A stretch of DNA of 64,000 nt from Domibacillus mangrovi. GTDB taxonomy: Bacteria > Bacillota > Bacilli > Bacillales > Domibacillaceae. The notes beneath the pieces were generated by a model. The model ran no database searches. It saw only the letters and a list, made by a program, of their open reading frames with translations, and had not been told where the DNA came from. Shown piece after piece: positions 52,163 through 60,334 of the stretch (the stretch's first letter is position 1; each line of letters opens with the position of its first letter). The position numbers and the translations under genes were made by a program. The DNA is taken from the NCBI RefSeq assembly GCF_001906925.1, contig NZ_MRWQ01000004.1, forward strand, positions 1-64,000. The letters run 5' to 3'.

Positions 52163-52363
52163 ATGCTAGTGTTAGGGAGAAAACCAGGAGAATATGTGCT
52201 GATCGACAACAACATTAAGGTAAAGGTCATTAAGAGCGATGAAGGCCATTTACGCTTGGCGATTGAAGCACCGAAGCATATTTCTATTGTTCGCGGAGAG
52301 TTATGGGAAGAAAACAATATAGCTTTAGAAATGGCAAAAAAGGTCGAAGCCTCTGCCACTTAA
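52163..52363 (+). CDS. csrA: carbon storage regulator CsrA (csrA2)
   Basis: A 66-residue CsrA. The core MLVLGRKPGEYVLIDNNIKV, HLRLAIEAPKHISIVRGEL carries the RNA-contacting Leu4-type strand and the Arg of IVRGEL. A short C-terminal helix (EENNIALEMAKKVEAS) follows. Bacillus CsrA is usually about 74 residues. AGGGGATGAG precedes ATG 52163. It lies 35 bp after the terminator of element II and upstream of flagellin, in line with the fliW-csrA-hag linkage known in Bacillus, although fliW is not seen here. Its likely target is the flagellin leader. Confidence 0.93.
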   Translation: MLVLGRKPGEYVLIDNNIKVKVIKSDEGHLRLAIEAPKHISIVRGELWEENNIALEMAKKVEASAT

Positions 52364-52437
52364 GGACGAGTGGTGAAGTCAAGGAAGATAACAGTTTGGC
52401 TTACAAATCCTTGTTTTGGATTAGCGTGTAATCCATC

Positions 52438-52543
52438 AATTAAATATAATTTATAAAATAATTACGAGACTTAGGATGAGCAAATAAGTCGCCGTCATTC
52501 TTCAGGAGGAAGAAGGGCAGCGGCCTGTTTGCTCATTTTTTTT
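52438..52543 (+). ncRNA. GGA-hairpin/terminator element III, upstream of flagellin
   Basis: A near-identical copy of element II: hairpin 1 GACTTA/TAAGTC (52468-52490), apical AGGAG hairpin about 52491-52524, terminator 3' arm TTTGCTCA (52528-52535), then T. It lies 257 bp upstream of the flagellin start. The -35 hexamer present in element II is missing, so transcription probably enters from upstream. Confidence 0.65.
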
Positions 52544-52569
52544 ATGTCAATTTAATAAGCGGGATAAGT

Positions 52570-52638
52570 GGAGAGTTATGGGAAGAAAACAATATAGCTT
52601 TAGAAATGGCAAAAAAGGTCGAAGCCTCTACCACTTAA
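52570..52638 (+). pseudogene. csrA remnant (last 22 codons)
   Basis: GGAGAGTTATGGGAAGAA... through the stop TAA keeps the reading frame of csrA2 from Gly-Glu-Leu-Trp to the end (one Ala-to-Thr change). The start and core are deleted, so no functional CsrA can be made. Confidence 0.9.
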
Positions 52639-52744
52639 GGACGAGTGGTGAAGTCAAGGAAGATAACAGTTTGGCTTACAAATCCTTGTTTTGGATTAGC
52701 ATGCAATCCATCAATGACTTGTGAGTACAGGGTATGCGCTTCAA

Positions 52745-52768
52745 AGGATGCAAACGGATAGGCATCCT
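52745..52768 (+). promoter_or_regulatory. GGA hairpin in the flagellin leader
   Basis: AGGATGC/GCATCCT, a 7-bp stem with loop AAACGGATAG that exposes CGGA, 31 bases before the flagellin start. A second GGA lies in the ribosome-binding site ATGGAGG. Paired GGA sites of this kind are how CsrA blocks hag translation in B. subtilis. Confidence 0.65.
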
Positions 52769-52799
52769 AAAATACACCACATGGAGGTAAGGATTTATT

Positions 52800-55700
52800 A
52801 TGATTATCAATCACAATATGTTGGCATCCAACTCATACCGTCAATTAGGTATCAACAATGCTAACCAAGCAAAATCAACGGAAAAATTAGCGTCAGGTCT
52901 TCGCATTAACAGAGCAGGAGACGATGCAGCAGGTCTTGCTATCTCTGAAAAAATGCGTGCACAAGTTCGAGGCTTAGACCAAGCATCTCGTAACTCACAA
53001 GATGGTATTTCCATGATTCAAACGGCTGAAGGTGCATTAGCAGAAACACACAGCATTCTACAAAGAATGAGAGAATTAGCGACTCAGTCAGCCAATGATA
53101 CAAACGTGGGTGTTGACCGTGAAGAAATCCAAAAAGAAATGAATCAGTTAACATCTGAAATCAACCGTATTGGAAATACAACAGAGTTCAATACGCAAAA
53201 ACTTCTAAATGGTGGAAAAGGAACAGCCAAAACTGGAGACTTAACTGTTAACACAACTGCATATGCAGCAACAGGTAAAGTGGGAACTGACACTTTAGAT
53301 ATGACTGGTGGAGCAGCAACAGGTAAAGTGAGTAATTTAGCGACTACTACGCAAAGTGTAAAAGCTGGTACAGTAGAACTAGGAGCTGTACAGACACAAA
53401 CAGCAAGTAAATTAGCGGCTACTGCCGGAACCATTGGATCACCTTTAACAGAAGTAACAGCGAGTACTAAAGCAGGAACAGCAGATATCAATAAAGCTGT
53501 ATCCCAAGCAGGAACAAACGCAGCTACTCCTTTCACAGGAGCTGTTACAGTTGCTCAAACTACATCTGGTGCTGATGGAAATACAGTAGCTTTTACTGTA
53601 GACTTTACTTCAGCTTTTGCAGGTAAAACATCTGGAGACACAACATCTGTGTCTATTGGTGGTAACGAATATAGTTTTGCGATTGGAGCCACTGATGCTG
53701 ATTCAAGAAATAATTTGATGACAGCTCTTAAAGCAGATGCTGCAGATGCAGCTGGCGGTACTATGACAGGTATCGATATAGCTGGTATTACAGCAGGTGC
53801 GGGTGCATCAATTGTCTTTACTGCTAATGCAGCAAATACTCAAATTGATATAGGTGCTTTTACTACTACAGTTGCAACAGATGCAACAGCTGTTCAAGGT
53901 GCTATATTAACTGGTGGGGAAGCAGCAGTTTATACGTACGAGTTAAAAACAAACTTCACAGCTGGAGATACAATAGATATTGGTGGGCAAACCTTTACTG
54001 CAACAACAGGAGCTCCTGGTGGTGCTAATGAATTCCAAGTTGGGGCTGATACTAAAACAACTAGAGATAATTTAGTAGCTGCGCTTCAAGCTCATGCTAG
54101 CATTGGTAATACAGGAGCTGGTAGTTATACAGTAACAGCAGGAAGTCCTGATTGGGGTGCAGGGGATGATAATAGTATAACAATTACTGCCAAGTCTGCA
54201 GGATTAGATGCGAATTCAGCAGATTATGATGGTAATGTTGTTGCAAATCAAACTGCAGCTGTAAAAGGTGAATATAAATTTGAAATTGCATCAAACTTTG
54301 AAGTTGGACAAAAAGTAACTGTGGCTGGACAAGAGTTTGAAGTGAGAGATTCTTCAGGTGCTAACGATGCTACTGGATTTAAACTTGGAGCAGATATCAA
54401 TGCAACAGCTACTAATCTATTGGCTGCTATCAATGCAAATGGTACTTTAACTGGTAAATTTACTGCAACAAATTTACAGGCTTCTACTGGTTTAGATACA
54501 GATAAGGATACTATTGTACTTCAAGAAAAAGTAGCTAGTGGAGATACTATGGCAAATGTCGTAGGTGCTAATATCACTGTAACAAATCAAGCTGCAGTTC
54601 AAGGAGTATATAACTTTGATGTAACGAAAAACTTCTCTGTAGGCGACAGTGTCGATATTGGTGGTAAAAAATATACAGCAACTGCAGCAGGTTCAGGTGC
54701 TAATGAATTCCAAGTTGGAGCTGATACAGCAGCTTCAGTCGTTAACTTAGCTGCTAAAATTACTGCTGATCCTACTAGTAAGTTTAATGCAGCTCAAGGA
54801 GATTCAACTTTCTTTACTGGTAATAGAGTAGTTCTTACAGAAAAAGTAGCTAGTGGAACAGATCTTGCATCAGTTACTGGAGGTAGTGTTGCTGATGTGA
54901 AAGGAGTTTCCGAGTTCAGAATTACAGATAACCTTGCTACAGGCGACGTACTTCAATTTGCAGGAAAAATGCTGTTGGCAGGTGGTGCAAATGCATCAGC
55001 TGGACTAACTGGTGATTTTGGAGCTGGAGCAAATACAACTGAGACGGCAACTAATATCAAAAATGCTATCAACAATGCTACTGCTACTAGTTCACAAGCA
55101 TTACAGGATTTAAAAGCAAAATATGATGTTACAACAACTGGTGATAAGTTAACATTTACAGAAAAAACAGCAAGTGGAACAGACCTTGCAAATAATGCTA
55201 CTAATCTTTCAATCGCTAAAAATGCGGATGGCAGAGCTGATGGTGCTCCAATAAAACAATCTTATGATATTACAACACAAGCACTAGACGCTGGTTCAAA
55301 GGTGAAAATTGGTGCAGCAGAAATTACTCTTGCTAATAAGGGTACAGCAGCCATGGTTGCCCAAGAATTAAAAGATCAAATCACGAATGCTGATGCTTCT
55401 AGTACACAAGAATTACAAGATTTAAAAGCAAACTACGATGTGACGGTTGCTGGTGATAAGCTAACATTGACTAAAAAAACAGCTGGAGCTGAGACTGCTA
55501 TCGGTGCAAATTTTGAAACTACTGAATACAAAGGCTTTACTGCTAGTTTGCAAATTGGAGCTAATACAGGACAAACTATGGCATTGAGTGTAAACGATAT
55601 GCGTGCAACAGCATTAAAGGTATCAGGAGATGTCGTTGAAGGTGGAACAGAAGTGACTGCAAAAGATGGAGCAAAAGCCACTTATGTAAGCACTGCAAAT

Positions 55701-56039
55701 GTAACAAACGGTAGCAATGATAATGAAACAGAATTCGCTCTAGATGTATCATCTAATGAAAAAGCAACAGCTGCAATCAGTGTTATCAATGATGCAATTG
55801 AATCAGTTTCTGCTGAAAGATCAAAACTTGGTGCATATCAAAACCGTTTAGAACACACAATTAACAACTTAAGTACATCTTCTGAAAACTTAACAGCTGC
55901 TGAATCTCGTGTTCGTGATACAGATATGGCGAAAACTGTTATGGACAATACGAAGAATGGTATTTTGGCCCAAGCTGCTCAAGCGATGCTTGCTCAAGCA
56001 AACCAAGCACCACAACAAGTACTTCAATTACTACGTTAA
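52800..56039 (+). CDS. flagellin with greatly expanded, repeated surface domain
   Basis: A 1079-residue flagellin, against about 270-500 for most. The N-terminal D0/D1 (about 1-145) begins MIINHNMLASNSYRQLGIN and has LQRMRELATQSAND; the C-terminal D1/D0 (about 990-1079) ends ANQAPQQVLQLLR. Between lie tandem alanine- and threonine-rich modules of about 80-130 residues, with recurring VGADT, DIGGQTFTAT or DIGGKKYTAT, GANEFQVGADT and LTEKVASGTDLA; at least five can be followed between residues 245 and 935. No cysteine is seen. ATG 52800 follows GGAGG. No clear sigma-D promoter lies directly upstream, so transcription may depend on the elements before it. Confidence 0.95.
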   Translation: MIINHNMLASNSYRQLGINNANQAKSTEKLASGLRINRAGDDAAGLAISEKMRAQVRGLDQASRNSQDGISMIQTAEGALAETHSILQRMRELATQSANDTNVGVDREEIQKEMNQLTSEINRIGNTTEFNTQKLLNGGKGTAKTGDLTVNTTAYAATGKVGTDTLDMTGGAATGKVSNLATTTQSVKAGTVELGAVQTQTASKLAATAGTIGSPLTEVTASTKAGTADINKAVSQAGTNAATPFTGAVTVAQTTSGADGNTVAFTVDFTSAFAGKTSGDTTSVSIGGNEYSFAIGATDADSRNNLMTALKADAADAAGGTMTGIDIAGITAGAGASIVFTANAANTQIDIGAFTTTVATDATAVQGAILTGGEAAVYTYELKTNFTAGDTIDIGGQTFTATTGAPGGANEFQVGADTKTTRDNLVAALQAHASIGNTGAGSYTVTAGSPDWGAGDDNSITITAKSAGLDANSADYDGNVVANQTAAVKGEYKFEIASNFEVGQKVTVAGQEFEVRDSSGANDATGFKLGADINATATNLLAAINANGTLTGKFTATNLQASTGLDTDKDTIVLQEKVASGDTMANVVGANITVTNQAAVQGVYNFDVTKNFSVGDSVDIGGKKYTATAAGSGANEFQVGADTAASVVNLAAKITADPTSKFNAAQGDSTFFTGNRVVLTEKVASGTDLASVTGGSVADVKGVSEFRITDNLATGDVLQFAGKMLLAGGANASAGLTGDFGAGANTTETATNIKNAINNATATSSQALQDLKAKYDVTTTGDKLTFTEKTASGTDLANNATNLSIAKNADGRADGAPIKQSYDITTQALDAGSKVKIGAAEITLANKGTAAMVAQELKDQITNADASSTQELQDLKANYDVTVAGDKLTLTKKTAGAETAIGANFETTEYKGFTASLQIGANTGQTMALSVNDMRATALKVSGDVVEGGTEVTAKDGAKATYVSTANVTNGSNDNETEFALDVSSNEKATAAISVINDAIESVSAERSKLGAYQNRLEHTINNLSTSSENLTAAESRVRDTDMAKTVMDNTKNGILAQAAQAMLAQANQAPQQVLQLLR

Positions 56040-56057
56040 TTTTAGTAGTAAGGATAA

Positions 56058-56091
56058 GAGAGACTCTGACTCTGCTAGAGTCTCTTTTTTT
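56058..56091 (+). terminator. flagellin terminator
   Basis: Stem GAGACTCT/AGAGTCTC followed by seven T. Confidence 0.9.
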
Positions 56092-56124
56092 CTAGTTATC
56101 ATATGAAAGAGAGGATGATTTAGC

Positions 56125-56161
56125 ATGAAAAAATATAGAGATTGGAATGTTAACATTAAAC
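56125..56161 (+). pseudogene. 5' fragment of a gene cut by the IS element
   Basis: GAGAGGATGA is followed by ATG and 12 codons (MKKYRDWNVNIK), ending exactly at the IS end. The rest of the gene is not found beyond the other IS end, so adjacent DNA was lost or exchanged. Its identity is unknown; the position after flagellin would suit a small flagellar gene. Confidence 0.5.
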
Positions 56162-56171
56162 TGGACAAAAA

Positions 56172-57017
56172 TTATAAGGGCTGTTGTTTAAATTCAGCAG
56201 GCGTTAAATAGTCCAATGTTCCGTGAATTCGAATGTTATTGAACCAATGCACATAGTCATGCAGTTCAAGAGCTAGTTGTTCCAGGGAAGAGAAATGTGC
56301 CCCATTAGCGAACTCTGTCTTAAATACCTTAAATGTCGCTTCAGCTATAGCGTTGTCATAAGGGCATCCTTTCATACTTAAAGATCGTTTGATACCAAAC
56401 GTTTCAAGAGCCTCTGAAATGAGCTTGTTATCAAACTCTTTCCCGCGGTCTGTATGAAACATTTTGACATCATTCAAATTCGCTTGGATGCTTGAAATGG
56501 CTTGATACACAAGCTCTGCCATCTTATTTGCACCAACACTATGACCAATGATTTCGCGAATAAAGAGGTCGACAAATAGGCATACATAATGCCACTTTTT
56601 TCCGACACGGACGTATGTTAAATCGCTGACTATGACAACTAACGGTGCTTCTTGTGTAAATTGACGTTGTAATTCGTTCTTAACAGGCGCTTCATTACAG
56701 GTTGATTGACGTGGTTTAAATTGCGCCACGGTGTAGTTTGAAACAAGTCCCATTTCGTTCATTAATCGACCAATTCGGCGACGTGAAACTTGCTTGGGTT
56801 CAGATATTTTTGTTAATTCTTTCTTGATTTTTCGTGTGCCATAATTATTATGGCTTTCTTTGGAAATACGCATGATTTCTTTAGAAAGCTCTTGATCTTC
56901 AGCTTTCTTCGCGCATGTGTTACTTTCAATGGCATGATAATAATAGGTACTTTTCGGAAGATTGAGGACGTCACACATGGCTGATACTGAATATTTGTGA
57001 ACATTGTTACGAATCAC
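56172..57017 (-). CDS. IS3-family transposase OrfB (integrase catalytic domain)
   Basis: A 281-residue DDE transposase. An HTH_21-like N-terminal region covers about 1-100. The rve integrase core has the first Asp in VIVSDLTYVRVG, the second in MFHTDRGKEFDN and the Glu in YDNAIAEATFKVFK. It seems intact. Its GTG start lies next to the orfA stop in the -1 frame, so it is probably made as an OrfAB fusion by programmed frameshifting; the local sequence CGAAAATAA is A-rich but not a classic slippery heptamer. Confidence 0.93.
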   Translation of the reverse strand: MIRNNVHKYSVSAMCDVLNLPKSTYYYHAIESNTCAKKAEDQELSKEIMRISKESHNNYGTRKIKKELTKISEPKQVSRRRIGRLMNEMGLVSNYTVAQFKPRQSTCNEAPVKNELQRQFTQEAPLVVIVSDLTYVRVGKKWHYVCLFVDLFIREIIGHSVGANKMAELVYQAISSIQANLNDVKMFHTDRGKEFDNKLISEALETFGIKRSLSMKGCPYDNAIAEATFKVFKTEFANGAHFSSLEQLALELHDYVHWFNNIRIHGTLDYLTPAEFKQQPL

Positions 57018-57019
57018 AT

Positions 57020-57301
57020 TTATTTTCGTCCCATGATCAGCGCTGCTTGTTTTAAAATATCGTTCTCCATCAGTAAACGCTGGTTTTCCTTACGTAATCG
57101 AGCAAGTTCGTTTTCTTCTTCTGTTCGATTGTCTTTCGCGGCGAATGAACCAGATTCACGATAGTTTTTAATCCAACGATCTAAAGCAGGTGGTGTAATA
57201 TCATATTCTCTGGCAATATCTGCGCGAGGTTTGCCATTTTCAAAAAGCTTCACTAATTGCAGTTTCAATTCGGGTGTAAAAGTTCGACGTTGACGTGTCA
57301 T
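57020..57301 (-). CDS. IS3-family transposase OrfA
   Basis: A 93-residue protein with an HTH (FTPELKLQLVKLFENGKP, YDITPPALDRWIKNY) that binds the IS ends, and a leucine-zipper helix (ENELARLRKENQRLLMENDILKQAA) for multimerisation. ATG 57301 follows GGAG. It is intact. Confidence 0.93.
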   Translation of the reverse strand: MTRQRRTFTPELKLQLVKLFENGKPRADIAREYDITPPALDRWIKNYRESGSFAAKDNRTEEENELARLRKENQRLLMENDILKQAALIMGRK

Positions 57302-57386
57302 AGTAGCACGCTCCTTAAGTTAATAGTCTAAGTTTACATCCCCTTATTTTATCTGCCCAACTTAGTGTAGCCTATCCACCTTAACG

Positions 57387-58091
57387 CTATGTTCGGGCTC
57401 GCAACGAACTTCTGGCAACCAGCATATATCCGGCCCCCCGAATCGTAATGATTCTCTCAGGATTGGCAGGGTCAGCCTCGATTTTTTTGCGTAAATTACT
57501 GATGTGTACAGCGACCGTTCTCGTATCCTCCAGACTCTCCGTTCCCCAGATGAGCTGAAACAACGCATCGACACTGATGGCACGATTAACATTTTGTGCC
57601 ATATAGGACAGTAGACCGAACTCTTTTTTAGATAAAAAGATGGGTTCACTACCCATGTTGACGGACTGTGCGTAGAAATCCAGCGTTAAACCCGGTAACT
57701 CCAGCAGTTGTTCCCCTCTGCCCGTTGACACTCTGCGAAGATGTGCCTTGATCTTGGCCATGAGTACTCCCGGACTGAACGGCTTGGTCACATAATCGTC
57801 GCCACCATAGGATAACGCGCTAATTTTCACCTCGTCTTCCTCACGGCTACTCAGAAACACAATCGTTGCATTCGTGTAGGCCCGTGCGTTCCTGCACCAA
57901 TCAATGCCGCTCTCATTAGCCAGCAGTACATCCAGTACAATCAAATCCGGCTTGAACGAGGCAAGCAGTTTCAAGGCCTCTGTCCCATTATAACTGTAGG
58001 AGGATATGAAGCCCTCCTTCTCGCAATACGCCTGAACAATCTCGCATATGTTGGGGTCATCATCGACGATCATAATTTTATATTTGTTCAT
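57387..58091 (-). CDS. OmpR-family response regulator
   Basis: A 234-residue two-component regulator. The receiver domain (about 3-118) has VDDDPN, the phospho-acceptor Asp in LIVLDVLLANESG near residue 54 and KPFSPG. The C-terminal winged helix (about 130-230) has LSKKEFGLLSYMAQN and TVAVHISNLRKKIE. It lies 7 bp downstream of its kinase gene. Base composition is clearly more GC-rich than the neighbours, and codon use differs, suggesting transfer, perhaps from a Paenibacillus-like donor. Target genes are unknown. Confidence 0.93.
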   Translation of the reverse strand: MNKYKIMIVDDDPNICEIVQAYCEKEGFISSYSYNGTEALKLLASFKPDLIVLDVLLANESGIDWCRNARAYTNATIVFLSSREEDEVKISALSYGGDDYVTKPFSPGVLMAKIKAHLRRVSTGRGEQLLELPGLTLDFYAQSVNMGSEPIFLSKKEFGLLSYMAQNVNRAISVDALFQLIWGTESLEDTRTVAVHISNLRKKIEADPANPERIITIRGAGYMLVARSSLRART

Positions 58092-58098
58092 CTAGCCC

Positions 58099-60246
58099 TC
58101 ACCTACCTTCTCCATGAATGCATGGAAGTGATATGTAAATTATTAACCCTGTCTTGCCGTCGCTCTCCGCTCGAACCGTCCCTCCATGCGCTTGTACGAT
58201 TTCTCTGCAAATCGCCAGCCCGAGCCCGCTGCCCTCTACACCATTCCCTACACCCGGTCCATCATATCTATAATTGCGATCGAAAATTTTCTCAAGCTGA
58301 TCTGGAGGAACGCCTATGCCAGAGTCTTGTACGCTAATAATCGCATAGCGGGTATGATTCATCTCCTCCACAGCTAGCGCAATACGCACCAGCCCACCAC
58401 TAGAGGTGAACTTCATCGCGTTCGACACTAGATTAAACAACGCCTGGTCTAATCTTTGCGCATCCATCTCGACAACAGGCAAGTTAGGTCGTTGATCTTC
58501 CGCATCCCCGATATCCAGCATGAAATCCAAACCTGCGTCAGACACAACCAGCTCATATTGTTCAAAAAAATCACGCAAGAAGTGAGTCACATGAACCGGC
58601 TCCATTTGGAACGAGACTTGTCCCGTCTCCAAATGCGACAAGAAGGACAACTCCTCGATCATGCGGTTAATCCTTATCGTGTTATCCCGGATATACTTCA
58701 GGTACTGTTCATTACGTTCCGGCTTGACCATGTCTTGTACAGCTTCTACATAACCAAGCATGCTGGACAGCGGCATACGCAGATCATGCGTAATATAGGC
58801 AAGGAGCTTCTTTCGCCCTTGCTCGGAGTGAAGCAACCGGTCATACGAGGTGCGGAGATCATCATGAGCTGCGGATAAGGCCTGTGTGCGTTCCTGCACG
58901 GTCCGTTCCAAATTCATATTCATTTCGGTCAGCTTGTTGTTAGCGTCCTGCAGCTCACGTGCAATCCTCTCCTCGTTCGATGCCGCCCTCGTAAATCTCG
59001 AAGAAAGCAGAATCATCTGTGCAATCGTAAACACCAACAGACCAAGCGGAGATGTATTTCCGATTAGTGACCATTCGTTGTAATATAAAAAATCGTTGAT
59101 GACAGTAACTAAAGCAACCACCGACACCAATAGGAAGATCAGTGCTCCCTCCATACGCCGCACAGCCGCTATGACCAACCCAACCATCAGATAAATCATA
59201 TTGAGAACAGTCAACACACCGATCAACAGTAATAATTTTGTATATACAAGTGCAGGGGCCACCACAATAATGATACAGAATACGGCAGTTATGTTCCGCG
59301 TGCCACGAAGAATCCGACGCGACACATAATTCGGAAAAATGCACTCAGAGTACATCGTGATGATATAACCACTGCTGCAAAGAATCAGGTACTCGATCTT
59401 GAACTGCAATTCCCACGGAATAGCTGGCCAAAATTGTGTGATCAAGAGCTCGCCGACCAGCAATGATCGGATACCTAACAACATGGTGAACAGACCAAAA
59501 TACAATGTAGCCCTATCTTTGCGTCGCAGGACGAACAACAGCAGGTGATACACACCAATCACCAGCAGGCTTGCAGTTACGAACATCTCGGCAGCGATTC
59601 CCAGATTGGTCCTGACCGTTAACACATCACTGCCGCCCAGTTCTATATACTGAGTGATGCCGCCTCGCTTATGATGGAAGTTGGCGACTTGCATAACAAG
59701 CTCTACCCTGTCATTCTCGGGCTGGAAGAACACCAGCTTCGTTGCCAGATGCGGTGTCACGCTGCTCTTGTCCTGACCAACTGCACCAACTTCCGCTAGC
59801 ATATCACCATTAACCCATAATTTATACGCATGAAAGATGGAAGGCAGCCGCAGAGCAAGCCGCTCATTCCTATCCTGCTCGCTAAGCTCTATGACCACCC
59901 GAAAGGTTGCAAAGCCTGTACCGTTCAGCTGCTGACCATCTAACCGATAGCCTAGCCAGGAGCCCGGGATGCTGATCCAGTGGTCATTATTTCCGTCCCT
60001 TGTAGAACGAATCTGTATGTCCTCAGGCGACAACAGCTCTTGCCAGTAGAACGCCCACTCCCCTTTTAACTTTAGCGGATTCTCACTGACATGAACCTGC
60101 GTTAAATCCAGAATGCCTTCTTCACTTTGGATCTTAGGGGAGTCCGGTGCAGAAATGATGGCATAGCTTGCAACTAAACCAACAACAACGGCAGTAACTA
60201 TATGAAGCAAGATAGCACGAGAACCGAATCGGAGAATACCCCTCAT
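58099..60246 (-). CDS. sensor histidine kinase with 7TMR-DISM-type sensor
   Basis: A 715-residue membrane kinase. TM near 12-30; an extracellular beta-rich domain (about 45-205) with KLKGEWAFYWQELLSP, SIPGSWLGYRLDG and FRVVIEL, typical of 7TMR-DISMED-type carbohydrate-like sensors. Seven TM helices (about 210-400) and a coiled coil (about 405-465) follow. HisKA has AYITHDLRMPLSSMLGY with the phospho-accepting His, and HATPase has NLVSNAMKFTS, DSGIGVP and GSGLGLAI. The ligand is unknown. GC-rich like the regulator; the pair probably arrived together. Confidence 0.92.
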   Translation of the reverse strand: MRGILRFGSRAILLHIVTAVVVGLVASYAIISAPDSPKIQSEEGILDLTQVHVSENPLKLKGEWAFYWQELLSPEDIQIRSTRDGNNDHWISIPGSWLGYRLDGQQLNGTGFATFRVVIELSEQDRNERLALRLPSIFHAYKLWVNGDMLAEVGAVGQDKSSVTPHLATKLVFFQPENDRVELVMQVANFHHKRGGITQYIELGGSDVLTVRTNLGIAAEMFVTASLLVIGVYHLLLFVLRRKDRATLYFGLFTMLLGIRSLLVGELLITQFWPAIPWELQFKIEYLILCSSGYIITMYSECIFPNYVSRRILRGTRNITAVFCIIIVVAPALVYTKLLLLIGVLTVLNMIYLMVGLVIAAVRRMEGALIFLLVSVVALVTVINDFLYYNEWSLIGNTSPLGLLVFTIAQMILLSSRFTRAASNEERIARELQDANNKLTEMNMNLERTVQERTQALSAAHDDLRTSYDRLLHSEQGRKKLLAYITHDLRMPLSSMLGYVEAVQDMVKPERNEQYLKYIRDNTIRINRMIEELSFLSHLETGQVSFQMEPVHVTHFLRDFFEQYELVVSDAGLDFMLDIGDAEDQRPNLPVVEMDAQRLDQALFNLVSNAMKFTSSGGLVRIALAVEEMNHTRYAIISVQDSGIGVPPDQLEKIFDRNYRYDGPGVGNGVEGSGLGLAICREIVQAHGGTVRAESDGKTGLIIYISLPCIHGEGR

Positions 60247-60334
60247 TATGAACCCAACCCCAATCTACAAGAGCGCAATAAGTAAAGTAAGTTGATTATC
60301 TAAATAATATCATTATTAAAGGAAAATGTACCTA

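Larger units (their letters stand above)
52022..52715 (+). repeat. tandem duplication of the element II-csrA unit, second copy internally deleted
   Basis: Copy A covers 52022-52440 and copy B about 52438-52715; both end in AATCCATCAAT. They differ at only a few bases, except that copy B lacks about 143 bp (52152-52294 of copy A), which held the ribosome-binding site and first 44 codons of csrA. Copy B also lacks the TTGACA at its left edge. The near-identity implies a recent event. Confidence 0.9.
56162..57359 (-). mobile_element. IS3-family insertion sequence, 1198 bp
   Basis: Ends are imperfect inverted repeats: TGGACAAAAATTATAAGGG at the left and TGGGCAGATAAAATAAGGGG read inward from the right, with TG...CA termini. 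It contains the two overlapping transposase frames orfA and orfB. Flanking bases (AAC and ACT) do not form a convincing target duplication, which fits a rearrangement after insertion. Confidence 0.88.

Noticed and set aside
57015-57030. Programmed -1 frameshift heptamer between orfA and orfB
   Set aside because: The local sequence is A-rich but not a classic X-XXY-YYZ heptamer; fusion is likely by family, but the site is not claimed.
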